A stretch of DNA of 64,000 bases from Henriciella sp. (GCA_017642885.1 JAEPOM010000010.1:47907-111906), one strand, 5' to 3'; counted from the stretch's first letter, positions 15,096 through 24,305 are shown. A program made the numbers and translations. Notes: generated by a model not told the origin, from the sequence alone.

Positions 15096-16541
15096 CTAGC
15101 CGTTCACTACTGCAAGATCGGCAGGCGCCTCGATATTGGTCTGCAGGTCATGCAGCGACAGCCGGTTCCAGGCGTCGAGGGCTGCGATTTTGTAGGCCTC
15201 AGCTAACGTCGGATAGTTGAAAACATTGTCGATAAAATAAGAGAGCTCTCCGCCAAGCACGAGGACGGCTTGGCCAATATGGATCAACTCGGTCGCGCCC
15301 TCGCCTACGATGTGCACCCCAAGCAGTTTACGCGTCTCGATGTGGAACAAGAGTTTCAGCATGCCGCGCTGAATGCCCATGATGTGGCCGCGCGACGTCT
15401 CCCTGAACCTTGCAATACCGCATTCATAAGGGATGCCTTGCTCCTTGAGTTCCCGCTCGGACAGGCCAACCGTCGAAATCTCGGGGACGGCGTAAATTCC
15501 GTAGGGAAAGTGCTCGGGTTGAGCGGGATTAGCGACGCTGAATGCGTGACAGACGGCAATCCGGCCTTGCGACATCGATGTCGAGGCGAGGCTCGGAAAG
15601 CCGATAATATCGCCGGCCGCATAAATGTTCGGGATTTCGGTTTCATAGCTGACCGGATCGACCTTGAGGCGCCCGCGCGAGTCAGCGCTGAGGCCAATAT
15701 TCTCCAGGCCAATATCCGATGACGCGCCGATTCGACCCGCCGCATAGAGTACCATGTCCGATTTGACTTTGCGGCCGTCGCTGAGATCAACGACACAGCA
15801 TCCGTCATTGGCGTGAACCGTTTGGGCCTTGCATCCGAGCAGCATGCGAATGCCACGATCTCTCAGTTCATAGGTGAACTCATCGATCAGTTCGTCGTCG
15901 ATGAAGCTGAGTATGTTCGGACGAGGTTCGATGACGGTCACGGAGATATCGAGCGCGCTGAATATGGTTGCGTACTCGATACCGATCACACCCGCTCCAA
16001 TCACAGTCAGTGAACGCGGCAGTGTTTCGACATGCAAGATTTCGTCACTATCGAGTACCGTCCTACCGTCAAAGGGTATATAATCGGGGCGATAGGGCCT
16101 TGTGCCAACGCTGATCAGCGCGCGCTCGAACGAGACGGTATGTCTGCGTCCGTCTTCCTCCGTGATTTCTATTTCAGTCGGGGATTGAAACCGCGCGTGA
16201 CCATTTATCAGCGTAACATTGTTGCGCGTGAACTGATGTTCTAACACGTCCACTTCATGATCGAGTGTTTTAGACAGGCGATGACGTAAATCATCTGCTG
16301 AGATGTCCGGCTTTACTTTGTAGGTGCGTCCGTAGAAGCCGCGTTCGCGCCATCCCGACAGGTTTAAGACGGTCTCACGAAGCGTTTTGCTGGGGATTGT
16401 TCCTGTATGAACAGAAACCCCGCCTACGCGGCGGGATTTCTCGACAACCAGGACCTTCTTATCCAGTTTTGCGGCCTGAATCGCCGCGCGACGGCCGGCC
16501 GGGCCGCTGCCAATAATAATCAGGTCGAATGCAGTCTGCAT
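15096..16541 (-). CDS. sthA: Soluble pyridine nucleotide transhydrogenase SthA
   Basis: SthA is a cytoplasmic FAD protein that moves hydride between NADPH and NAD+, mainly to remove excess NADPH. The 481-residue protein has the N-terminal FAD motif IIGSGPAGRRAA, then GGVSVHTGTIPSKTLRE. The usual redox Cys pair of lipoamide dehydrogenases is absent there, as expected for SthA. A second NAD(P) motif VIGAGVIGIEYA follows near residue 180, and the C-terminal dimerisation domain has GEGATELIHIGQAV. The length is normal for the family. Confidence 0.93.
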   Translation of the reverse strand: MQTAFDLIIIGSGPAGRRAAIQAAKLDKKVLVVEKSRRVGGVSVHTGTIPSKTLRETVLNLSGWRERGFYGRTYKVKPDISADDLRHRLSKTLDHEVDVLEHQFTRNNVTLINGHARFQSPTEIEITEEDGRRHTVSFERALISVGTRPYRPDYIPFDGRTVLDSDEILHVETLPRSLTVIGAGVIGIEYATIFSALDISVTVIEPRPNILSFIDDELIDEFTYELRDRGIRMLLGCKAQTVHANDGCCVVDLSDGRKVKSDMVLYAAGRIGASSDIGLENIGLSADSRGRLKVDPVSYETEIPNIYAAGDIIGFPSLASTSMSQGRIAVCHAFSVANPAQPEHFPYGIYAVPEISTVGLSERELKEQGIPYECGIARFRETSRGHIMGIQRGMLKLLFHIETRKLLGVHIVGEGATELIHIGQAVLVLGGELSYFIDNVFNYPTLAEAYKIAALDAWNRLSLHDLQTNIEAPADLAVVNG

Positions 16542-16625
16542 GGCTTACCTCTATGTCCACGAATCAGCATTCGATGATTTACTCAACATAAGGTTGAAAT
16601 TTGAGGGTTTTGCAGCTTATTCTGA

Positions 16626-17171
16626 TTATCGCTTGATGAGTTTGAGATCGAAGGTTTCTGCTGCGAGTTCTGCAACCTCGAGCGAGTTTTCGACGCCGAC
16701 AAAAGCTGGCGGATACCCTTGCGGCATAGATTTGGAGCGCGCCGGCAGGAATATGACGGTGCTCCGCTTTCGCACATGTTTGATGGCATAGAACTTCATC
16801 TCGACGCCGCGAGCGCGCTTTTTCGGCGCTGGCAAGTAGGTTCGGCAGATCCGACCGATCGGGCCGGAAACAATAAAGATCCGCTGGTTCGAAATCGCGT
16901 ATTCTTCCTTGGAGGGACCCAGCATGCGGGCTCGAAAAAACCAGAGGACAATCCCTGAAATTACCAATGCCCACAGCGAAACCAGCCCCATTTCCATCTG
17001 GAACCCACTCAACGGATAGGCCAAGATCAGAAACAGCCCGAGCAAGCTGACGCCTACTATTGGAAAGAGAATGTTGAAGCTCAAATTGCGCCCGCTTCCG
17101 TGACCGGTCCACAGCAAGGTCTCGTCATTCTTGAGCTTGGTGGAGAAGTCGAAACCTGCTTGGTGTGACAT
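16626..17171 (-). CDS. Hypothetical membrane protein with PH-like tail
   Basis: This is a 181-residue protein beginning MSHQAGFDFSTKLKNDETLLWTG-like, a typical opening of small bacterial PH-domain (bPH) membrane proteins. Two transmembrane helices follow (about residues 30-55 and 62-82). The soluble part has EEYAISNQRIFIVSG, the usual first strands of such a PH domain. Start 17171 is supported by GAGGT 8 bases upstream; the longer reading to 17192 is not. The role is unknown. It is separate from sthA by 84 bp. Confidence 0.65.
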   Translation of the reverse strand: MSHQAGFDFSTKLKNDETLLWTGHGSGRNLSFNILFPIVGVSLLGLFLILAYPLSGFQMEMGLVSLWALVISGIVLWFFRARMLGPSKEEYAISNQRIFIVSGPIGRICRTYLPAPKKRARGVEMKFYAIKHVRKRSTVIFLPARSKSMPQGYPPAFVGVENSLEVAELAAETFDLKLIKR

Positions 17172-17508
17172 TCTTTTTGACCTCAAGACCATATTCTGGA
17201 CGCACGGCGGTACCTGGGTGCCGAGACGAGAGTGTCACGCGATTCCGCGCGTCAGGCCCAAAAAAAACTGACATGCAAACCGATGCCCCAATCCTTTGAG
17301 TCTGAGATGCTTTAAATTCTACTGCAGGTAGTTTTTTGTTAAGGGGATACGCTGAAGACCTAGAGGCGAACTTCTGAAGATCGGCGAGCCCGCACCGCTC
17401 GTGATCCTAACCTGGAACGTCCGCACTCACTATGCACCACGGGGACGGCTCGGGTTACCGCTCGCGCCGTCCTTTGGCGGTGGCCAAGCCAGCCTCGAGG
17501 AGATTGGA
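17172..17508. other. Gene-free stretch between divergent genes
   Basis: These 337 bases separate the membrane protein gene at 16626 and the lipoprotein gene at 17509. They must contain promoters for both. The only structure I see is CTAC...GTAG around 17319-17331 followed by a run of T, which is too short to call a terminator. An open frame from 17401 continues into the lipoprotein, but without a ribosome binding site. I see no RNA gene. Confidence 0.4.
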
Positions 17509-17958
17509 ATGCTGCGCCTCTCACGATCAATCCAGAATACGATGGGTTCGCTCGGTATTAGCTGCGTTATGTTAAGCGCTTGCGCGACGGCTGCTTCAAC
17601 CGGTGATGATGTGATCCGCAAAGCCAGTTTCGGGCGCATCGCGGCCACGCCGTTCACTGATCGCATTCAAGCCCAGGACTGCCGCGCCGCCCTCGATTCG
17701 GCGCATGGGTTTACCCGCGAATCGCGCACCATGAAGAATGGCGTATTTGTTGTTCAGGCTTTTGACTGTAAAGCCGACCGGATCGTCGTCGAGGTGAGTT
17801 TGAACAATTATACCTCCGTCCCGATGCACTGTTATGCTGAAACCGAGAGTGGCGTTTCCGGGGTGACAATCGCTCCAAAGGCTGCGGGGTTCTTCGAGTA
17901 TTCCCATGCCGGGCAGGCGTATCAGGATTGTCGGAACGTCACCGCACGCTCTGAATAG
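17509..17958 (+). CDS. Putative lipoprotein
   Basis: This is a 149-residue protein with a signal peptide ending in the lipobox LSAC (Cys at about residue 23), so it is probably lipidated and envelope-bound. The mature part has three further Cys and a C-terminal beta-rich segment. ATG 17509 is preferred over the reading from 17401 because AGGAG lies just upstream (17497-17502) and the signal peptide then sits at the N-terminus. I do not recognise the family. Confidence 0.65.
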   Translation: MLRLSRSIQNTMGSLGISCVMLSACATAASTGDDVIRKASFGRIAATPFTDRIQAQDCRAALDSAHGFTRESRTMKNGVFVVQAFDCKADRIVVEVSLNNYTSVPMHCYAETESGVSGVTIAPKAAGFFEYSHAGQAYQDCRNVTARSE

Positions 17959-18066
17959 CCTCCGATTCGGTCGGTCGCAGGCAGCCGGATTTACGACTCA
18001 TTAACTTTCAATGTAAAATAGTTTACGCTCACGACTCGCGGTAAGCTTGCGAGCGGGGAGATGCTT

Positions 18067-18429
18067 ATGACGTTGGATCAGAAAATCGGTGAGAATCTCT
18101 GCCGCGGGCGATCGGTCGCTGGGCTTGCTGTCGCAGATGCCGCCAAGTGCTTAGGTCTGTCCGAGTTTGAGCTGAAGCAATATGAAGCTGGGTTGATTCG
18201 CATTCCGTCCAGCCTTGTACACCGCGCAGCAAAGGTTTTCGGGGTTGAGATTCGCTGCTTCTTCCAGACCGACTCTGTCAAATTTGAAAATTCGGATGAT
18301 CAGACAAGCTCTGCTGATGCCAACAATCAGATTTTGCAAAGTCTCCGAAATAATAAAACATTGACTAGACTATGTGAGGCAATGCGAGAATCAGATTACA
18401 CGGCGAAATCACAAAAATTCGTGGCGTAA
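18067..18429 (+). CDS. XRE-like HTH protein (copy 4, most diverged)
   Basis: This is a 120-residue protein with a weak HTH domain: LDQKIGENLCRGRSVAGLAV, then LSEFELKQYEAGLIRIPSSL, then a CFF segment where copies 1-3 have WFF. It is the most diverged of the four related proteins in this region. ATG 18067 is preferred to ATG 18061 because the GAGCGGGGAG at 18051-18060 would leave no spacer for the latter. The C-terminal tail (residues 75-120) is polar and unlike the others. A Crp-like gene follows after 17 bp, probably in the same transcript. Confidence 0.75.
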   Translation: MTLDQKIGENLCRGRSVAGLAVADAAKCLGLSEFELKQYEAGLIRIPSSLVHRAAKVFGVEIRCFFQTDSVKFENSDDQTSSADANNQILQSLRNNKTLTRLCEAMRESDYTAKSQKFVA

Positions 18430-18446
18430 ATCTGTGGAGTTAATAC

Positions 18447-19115
18447 TTGCTTCGAACCGTTTCTGCCGATCCGAGTGACAAGCTAACGCGACTGTCCGAT
18501 ACCAGCTGGGCGCTGATCGAGGCGCAAGGCGAATTCCTTGAAGCGAGCGCCGGTGACCTCATCCTGGAAGCGCAACAGACGAACAATCATCTACTCATCG
18601 TCTTGGCGGGCAAAGTCACCTTGCTCTACCCGAGCGACGGCGACTTCACGCCAACCGCGATTTATCGGGACCGCGGCAAGGTTCTACACCATGCCGGGAT
18701 GCATTTGAAATCGGCCAACCCCTTCCAGATCGCGGCCCTCGAGGATGCCACACGCGTTGTCCTGCTTGAACGCGACTTTGTTTATCAACTCATTGGCCAG
18801 GATGTGGCCTTCGCTGAATTCCTGTTTCGCGATCTCTCAAATCGATTCCTGACGGCGCTCGATTTTCTGCGAGAAGAGCGCGAAGACCCGCTCATCCTTC
18901 GCCTTGGCAAACGGTTGCTGAGTATCGCGAAAAATGAGTCGAATGTGGAACTGACCCAATCTGAGATTGCGGAAATCATGGCGGTGACACGGATCAGTGT
19001 GTCCAAAAGCTTGAAAACGCTCGAGGAGCTCGGTCTGGTTAAGCGCAGCCAGAGAGCCTTGATAACCGTGAATACTGAAGCCATGCAGCAATGGGTCGCC
19101 GAGCAAGAATCCTAA
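18447..19115 (+). CDS. Crp/Fnr-family transcriptional regulator
   Basis: This is a 222-residue regulator with an N-terminal cyclic-nucleotide-binding-like beta-roll (residues about 20-115) and a C-terminal winged HTH (VELTQSEIAEIMAVTRISVS, then KSLKTLEELGLV). The N-terminal part has none of the Fnr Cys residues, and the cAMP phosphate-binding motif is not evident, so the signal is unknown. The start is TTG 18447, backed by GGAG at 18436-18439 with a 7-base spacer. It follows XRE copy 4 and is convergent with the small gene at 19141. Confidence 0.85.
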   Translation: MLRTVSADPSDKLTRLSDTSWALIEAQGEFLEASAGDLILEAQQTNNHLLIVLAGKVTLLYPSDGDFTPTAIYRDRGKVLHHAGMHLKSANPFQIAALEDATRVVLLERDFVYQLIGQDVAFAEFLFRDLSNRFLTALDFLREEREDPLILRLGKRLLSIAKNESNVELTQSEIAEIMAVTRISVSKSLKTLEELGLVKRSQRALITVNTEAMQQWVAEQES

Positions 19116-19140
19116 CTCTAGATTTGGTTCCAAGAGACGG

Positions 19141-19332
19141 TCAGTTAGCTGTTTTCAGAGCGACTTCCGCTGCAGCCCTGCGCAGCGCGGCTTCTGAAAC
19201 GCCCAAACTTTCAATAAGCTCTTCAGTGACGTCTTCTGACAAGTGCTCAAATTCGGGGGCGAAGACGCGCAGCGCCCGCAGCAGATCTGCCACATATTCA
19301 AAATCCGTCATACTGACATATTGCTTGGACAT
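19141..19332 (-). CDS. Small hypothetical protein (paralogue of 14405)
   Basis: This 63-residue protein shares the layout D.EYVADLLRA, an acidic middle helix with LSEDVTEELIESLG, and EAALRRAAAEV with the 14405-14611 product. It is soluble and helical with no known motif. ATG 19332 lacks a clear ribosome binding site; ATG 19311 inside the frame is an alternative. It lies convergent to the Crp-like gene, mirroring the position of its paralogue next to XRE copy 3. Confidence 0.6.
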   Translation of the reverse strand: MSKQYVSMTDFEYVADLLRALRVFAPEFEHLSEDVTEELIESLGVSEAALRRAAAEVALKTAN

Positions 19333-19585
19333 GGATTAGTTTCAGCCCCCGCCGAAATGAGCCGCAATTTTGTGAGAGAACGTCCCACCAAAAGGAGCCT
19401 AGCTTGCGGGGCTCTCGGTTCAAGTGCTGTTTTCGATTTCGAGCGAATTAATGAGACGAACCGATAACAATCCTTGTCCATCCGTTAACTCACCCATCGA
19501 AATTCAATATACAACTAGACCGGGAATTAATGATAATTCGCTATGAATTGCGCTGATGCTTCAATACGGCTGATGGGTAATCCAA

Positions 19586-21358
19586 ATGAATTGGTTGAAT
19601 AAAACAAAAAGCGAGTCTGGCCAGGTTGCGATTATTTTCGCGCTGGCAATCATACCCATTTTCGCCGTCGCCGGATTTGCGCTGGATTTCCAAAACACGA
19701 TCAAGAAGAAACAGAAAGTCCAGCTGGTCGTCGATTCTGCTGTCTTGGCCGCGGCGCGGTTAAAGCAAACTGGTGCATCCGACAGCGAGATTGAAACCAA
19801 GGTTCAGCAGTTTATCGATGCTCAAATCCTGTCCATGCGCGGCGGCTTTAAATGCGCCGCCGCGAACACGAGGGTTTCCAGCGGAGATGACGTCATCTCG
19901 ACAGATATTCTGTGCTCTCAAGAGACCACGCTGACGCGCGTCATCGGCAAGGAAAAGCTGGATTTTCGCGTTCAAGCGACCGCTGAATACGGCATCGATA
20001 AGCTTGATGTCGCTTTCATGTTCGATATTTCCGGCTCAATGAACAGCTCCAGCCGGATCACCAATCTAAAAGCGGCTGCGAAAGAAGCAATCGATGTCTT
20101 GTTGCCGCCAGATGCGCCATCGGAACTGATTGAAGATACACGCCTCGCCATGGTCTCGTACAACACGATGGTCAATGCCGGAATGTATTTCGAGCAAGTA
20201 ACCGGGGTTCCAGCAACGAGGACTTATACGCACGAAATCGACAATGGTGGCGGTGGCGACGCGACGTCTGATGAAGGCGACACGTTTGATGAAATTACCA
20301 TAACCCTGATGAATGCCGACCGGACGCAGTCCATTACCGAGCTGGGCGATGATGCTATCGCCGCGATCGAGGATTGGGACGGAAACCGAACCAGAGACAG
20401 CATGTCCATCGACGTTTCCATTCCAGGATCAAGCCCGTTAGCCGGGCGGGTTCGAAGCGTACGCTTCGATCTGACCGGAACTGAAAGCCGCCGACAAACC
20501 GAGAATGTCGTTCCGTACGCGCTCTACGGAGATCGCCGCGGGCGCTATAATGGACGCAATTGGCGGGAAGGCGATTATCGTTTGCGCGTGCGGCTGTTTG
20601 ATGAGCGCCGAGGACGAGGACGCGAGCTATTCGATGAACGAATTGATTTTGAAGTTGTTCGCGGCCGCGACGCTGGTCCAGAGACTAAAGAAATCACGCT
20701 AACTTCGACCTGTGTCTGGGAGCGCGACGGTACGGAACGGTTCACCGATAGTACGCCTGGCGCAAATGCCTATCTCGCCCACATGACTGCCTGGTTCGAA
20801 GAGGACCCTTCGCACCGTGATGGAGGTGTCTGGGTTACGGGGCACCCCAATCGCGCTGGCCATAGCTGGTATCGCGGCACGGAATGTCGAGGACGCGAAC
20901 CGTTGGGCCTGACCAATGACCGCAACGAGCTGAACAGCTATGTCAACGCACTGACGGCTGGCGGCGGGACAGCTGGGCATTTGGGTGTAGCTTGGAGCTG
21001 GTATCTGATCTCTGATAATTGGGACGGTATCTTTACGGGTGACAGCGCGCCGCTCTCATTCACGGAACCGGATTCGGAAAAGGTCGTCATTCTGATGACA
21101 GACGGTTCGTTCAACTCGGAAGTCTTCCCCGCACAAGGGTCGTCCGATGCACAGGCCCGCGCCCTGTGTGATGGGATGAAATCCAAGAATATCAAAGTCT
21201 ATTCGGTTGCTCTAAATGCGCCTACCGCAGGTAAACGGGTGCTTGAATATTGCGCCAGCGGCACCGATTATTTCTTCGAGCCGGAAACGGCGGCGGAGTT
21301 GACCGAAGCCTATCGCAAAATCGCAACTTCGATCTCTGACTTGCGGATCTCGGAGTAA
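19586..21358 (+). CDS. TadG-like pilus assembly protein with von Willebrand A domain
   Basis: This is a 590-residue protein. Residues 13-35 form the TadE/TadG-type N-terminal helix (SGQVAIIFALAIIPIFAVAG), which anchors Tad/Flp pilus pseudopilin-like proteins. A vWA domain starts near 137 with the metal site D147-I-S149-G-S151 and resumes at VILMTDGSFN near 501. Between them is a large insertion. Residues about 285-360 look like a separate beta-sandwich domain, with ENVVPYALYGDRRGRYN and GDYRLRVRLFD. No other tad genes are nearby. The role is probably surface attachment or envelope sensing. Confidence 0.82.
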   Translation: MNWLNKTKSESGQVAIIFALAIIPIFAVAGFALDFQNTIKKKQKVQLVVDSAVLAAARLKQTGASDSEIETKVQQFIDAQILSMRGGFKCAAANTRVSSGDDVISTDILCSQETTLTRVIGKEKLDFRVQATAEYGIDKLDVAFMFDISGSMNSSSRITNLKAAAKEAIDVLLPPDAPSELIEDTRLAMVSYNTMVNAGMYFEQVTGVPATRTYTHEIDNGGGGDATSDEGDTFDEITITLMNADRTQSITELGDDAIAAIEDWDGNRTRDSMSIDVSIPGSSPLAGRVRSVRFDLTGTESRRQTENVVPYALYGDRRGRYNGRNWREGDYRLRVRLFDERRGRGRELFDERIDFEVVRGRDAGPETKEITLTSTCVWERDGTERFTDSTPGANAYLAHMTAWFEEDPSHRDGGVWVTGHPNRAGHSWYRGTECRGREPLGLTNDRNELNSYVNALTAGGGTAGHLGVAWSWYLISDNWDGIFTGDSAPLSFTEPDSEKVVILMTDGSFNSEVFPAQGSSDAQARALCDGMKSKNIKVYSVALNAPTAGKRVLEYCASGTDYFFEPETAAELTEAYRKIATSISDLRISE

Positions 21359-21371
21359 ACAAAAGGTTACC

Positions 21372-21415
21372 CGGGATCAGCAAGTTTGCGAGATCCCGCT
21401 AACCATGTTTGCGAG
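21372..21415. repeat. Inverted repeat and 9-bp direct repeat before glutamate dehydrogenase
   Basis: CGGGATC (21372-21378) and GATCCCG (21392-21398) form an inverted repeat with a 13-base loop. GTTTGCGAG occurs at 21384-21392 and again at 21407-21415, 23 bp apart. They lie in the 153-bp gap before the glutamate dehydrogenase gene. There is no T-tract, so a regulatory role is as likely as termination of the tadG-like gene. Confidence 0.35.
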
Positions 21416-21511
21416 TAGGTTTACAGGCCACCGAAAACCTAGAGTTTCAATTATAATCAATTAAATCAATATGTTGTAGTGTCTCCTCATATCAAAACAG
21501 GTGAGGAAAAC

Positions 21512-22939
21512 ATGAACATCCAAGTCAAAAAACCAATAACGTCTGGCTTTCTGGAAAGCGTCAATCTGATGTATGATCGAGCAATCGAATTGCTCGGCCT
21601 GCCGGACGATGTTGCTCTCGCCATTCGCAACTGCAACTCGACTTACGAAGTTCAGTTTTCGGTTCGTTTGCGCGGCGAACTGCACAGTTTCAAAGGCTAT
21701 CGCTCGGTCCATTCCGAGCACATGGAACCTGCCAAAGGTGGCATCCGATATTCGATCGAAGTCCATAAGGAAGAAGTCGAAGCGCTAGCAGCGCTGATGA
21801 GCTATAAATGCGCCCTCGTGGAAGCGCCGTTTGGCGGGTCAAAAGGCGGTCTGATTGTCGACCCGACGGATTGGGAACCTCACGAAATGGAGAAGATCAC
21901 GCGCCGGTTCGCTTATGAACTGATCAAGCGTGATTTGATCAATCCTTCGCAAAACGTGCCGGCGCCCGACATGGGGACGGGCGCCCGCGAAATGGCCTGG
22001 ATCGCTGACGAATACCGCCGGATGAATCCAACTGATATCAATGCCCGCGCTTGTGTGACGGGTAAGCCGTTAAATGCGGGCGGCATAGCTGGCCGCACTG
22101 AGGCCACTGGTCGCGGCGTTCAATATGCACTTCAGGAATTTTTCCGACATGCGGATGACGTAGCCGCTGCAGGCTTGTCCGGAACGCTGGACGGTAAACG
22201 CATTGTCGTTCAGGGGCTTGGTAATGTTGGCTACCACGCCGCCAAATTCCTCAGCGAGGAAGATGGCGCTAAGATCGTCGCGGTTGTTGAGCGCGATGGC
22301 GCTCTGTTCAATTCCGATGGCATCGACATCGAAGCATTGAAAACGCATATCCACGCGCGTCATTCTCTGGCAGCTTTCTCTGGAGCAACCTATAGCCCAG
22401 ACGGTGCCCAGGGTCTGGAACATGATTGCGATATTCTCATCCCCGCAGCTTGTGAAAGCGTGATCACGCACGAAAACGCAAACCGCGTCAAAGCCCGTCT
22501 GATCATTGAAGCGGCGAATGGACCTGTTACTGCGGAAGCCAATGACATGCTGCTCGAGCGCGGTGTCACCATTATTCCCGATCTGTATGCTAATGCGGGC
22601 GGAGTTACGGTATCCTATTTCGAGTGGGCAAAAAACATTTCTCACATGCGGTTTGGACGGATGCAGCGGCGTCAGGAAGAAGGCCGCAGCAGAGCGTTCT
22701 TGCAGCAGCTCGAAACGCTATTGCCGAACGGCCTGGATGATGCGCTGAAAGAGAAGCTCGAATCTGGTGCCGGTGAAGTTGACCTCGTTCGCTCCGGTCT
22801 CGACGATACTATGCGGGCCGCCTATGTCGCCATGCGCGAAGTGCGCGCGGCGCATCCAGATTGCCCGGATCTGCGGACCGCTGCCTACATGGTCGCCGTG
22901 CGCCGTATCGCCAGCATCATGGATCTCTACACAATGTAG
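21512..22939 (+). CDS. Glu/Leu/Phe/Val family (glutamate) dehydrogenase
   Basis: This enzyme interconverts glutamate and 2-oxoglutarate plus ammonia using NAD(P). The 475-residue protein has GYRSVHSEHMEPAKGGIRYS and, further on, the catalytic Lys region APFGGSKGGL near residue 105. It has PAPDMGTGAREMAWI, a Rossmann motif VQGLGNVGYHAA near 230, and AANGPVTAEA near 330. Start 21512 has GAGGAAAA just upstream and is preferred to 21479. The length fits the NAD-type hexameric enzymes with a longer C-terminal part. A terminator follows. Confidence 0.93.
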   Translation: MNIQVKKPITSGFLESVNLMYDRAIELLGLPDDVALAIRNCNSTYEVQFSVRLRGELHSFKGYRSVHSEHMEPAKGGIRYSIEVHKEEVEALAALMSYKCALVEAPFGGSKGGLIVDPTDWEPHEMEKITRRFAYELIKRDLINPSQNVPAPDMGTGAREMAWIADEYRRMNPTDINARACVTGKPLNAGGIAGRTEATGRGVQYALQEFFRHADDVAAAGLSGTLDGKRIVVQGLGNVGYHAAKFLSEEDGAKIVAVVERDGALFNSDGIDIEALKTHIHARHSLAAFSGATYSPDGAQGLEHDCDILIPAACESVITHENANRVKARLIIEAANGPVTAEANDMLLERGVTIIPDLYANAGGVTVSYFEWAKNISHMRFGRMQRRQEEGRSRAFLQQLETLLPNGLDDALKEKLESGAGEVDLVRSGLDDTMRAAYVAMREVRAAHPDCPDLRTAAYMVAVRRIASIMDLYTM

Positions 22940-22960
22940 CGACCGACGAATGTTAAACTG

Positions 22961-22998
22961 AAAAGGCCGCCATCCGGATCGGATTGGCGGCCTTTTTC
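22961..22998 (+). terminator. Rho-independent terminator after glutamate dehydrogenase
   Basis: A 12-bp stem (22961-22972 with 22985-22996) with a 12-base loop ends in TTTTT, 22 bp after the stop codon. On the other strand the stem is also followed by T residues, so it may also serve the leftward GGDEF gene. Confidence 0.85.
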
Positions 22999-23050
22999 TG
23001 TTGGATCTAAAACACGCGACGATAGCGTCGTGTGTGCTCAGGAGTAGCGC

Positions 23051-24154
23051 TTAGTTTGCGCGTCTTTGAGGTTCGCTTACCGGTGCATCGGATGGCATCG
23101 CGTGAGCATTCTCCGCAGCGACGATCACGCGGTCTCGCCCGGAACGTTTCGCCTGATAAAGCGCCGCATCGGCGCGCTCCAGAACATCATTGATGCTAGG
23201 CTCTGCGTATAGTGGTTCGGCGACCCCCATACTGACCGTTACATTGAATGGGCCGCCGTCTCCGGGAAAATTCACTTGCTTGATGGCCTGACGAATTCGA
23301 TCGCCGACCCGCGCAGCGGCGCGGGCATCAGAGTCGACGAGAACGATGGCGAACTCTTCGCCGCCAAGACGGCCGACCAAGTCTTCTTCGCGAACAACGC
23401 TGGCTACGACCGACACCATTTTTGTCAGTACGCGGTCACCTACAGCATGGCCGTGGACGTCGTTGACCTGCTTAAAATGGTCAATGTCGAGCATCAGGGC
23501 CGACAGCTTAGTATTCTCACGCTTGAAACGGTTTAGTTCGCGTTCGCCAAAGCGCATGAATGCGCGGCGATTGAGCGCTTTGGTCAGCGGATCTATGGTC
23601 GCGAGCTCAAACAGATCGCATTTTTCGTGCTCAAGCTCTACGAGGTCGCGCACGGCATAGCGTGCCGCGCTGCGCATACAAATGTCGTTGCTAACGAGTT
23701 GCCCGAAACTACTCAGCAGCGCCAATTCTGCCTCTGTAAACTGTCGGACGTTTGCGTCAGCAATGCAAAGCGTCCCAAACCGCTTCCCGTTGGGGTCAGT
23801 GAGCGGTACGCCTCCGAGCGCTTTCATATCCGGAAGGTCGAGGCCGGATGTATGACTCTGGAAGAACGATTCCTCGGCAATGTCTGCGACATCAAATCGG
23901 CTTTGCGACAAGTGCATGCGGGCAAAATATGACTGCAAATCAGCGGACGGATGCGCCGAAAAACCATGGTCACAATGATACCAGCTACGATAGCGCCGAT
24001 TCAGCGCCGCGATGACGTACGGCACGCGCAGTGCCATCGCGATCGAGTCGGCCAGGCACAAGGCGCTAACCGATTGGTCTTCGCAGAGAATTTGGTATCT
24101 TTGTAGAATCTCAGACTTTTGTTCTTCGAACTTCGGCGGAGGATATGAAATCAT
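23051..24154 (-). CDS. GAF-GGDEF diguanylate cyclase
   Basis: This is a 367-residue cytoplasmic protein that should make cyclic di-GMP. An N-terminal GAF domain (about residues 20-160, with GGVPLTDPNGKRFGTLCIAD) senses an unknown ligand or redox state. A short helix links it to a GGDEF domain (about 185-345). The active site is GGEEF at 264-268. An RxxD inhibitory site (R255-E-E-D258) stands five residues before it, so product inhibition is expected. Cyclic di-GMP would tie in with the flagellar and Tad-like genes nearby. Confidence 0.92.
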   Translation of the reverse strand: MISYPPPKFEEQKSEILQRYQILCEDQSVSALCLADSIAMALRVPYVIAALNRRYRSWYHCDHGFSAHPSADLQSYFARMHLSQSRFDVADIAEESFFQSHTSGLDLPDMKALGGVPLTDPNGKRFGTLCIADANVRQFTEAELALLSSFGQLVSNDICMRSAARYAVRDLVELEHEKCDLFELATIDPLTKALNRRAFMRFGERELNRFKRENTKLSALMLDIDHFKQVNDVHGHAVGDRVLTKMVSVVASVVREEDLVGRLGGEEFAIVLVDSDARAAARVGDRIRQAIKQVNFPGDGGPFNVTVSMGVAEPLYAEPSINDVLERADAALYQAKRSGRDRVIVAAENAHAMPSDAPVSEPQRRAN

Positions 24155-24305
24155 TTTTTTATGGCTCTCCCTAGTCCGACCTAAGCTACGGGAAATCCCC
24201 TACTATTCTATTACCGGTTGTATAGTTGTTTACACTAAGCGCGCGATCTGATGCGCTGTGTCCCCTGATTCCATTACAGAAAGCGCAGATTCAAAAATAG
24301 CTGCA

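Noticed and set aside
17401..17508. N-terminal extension of the lipoprotein gene
   Set aside because: It would bury the signal peptide inside the protein; AGGAG before ATG 17509 supports the shorter form.
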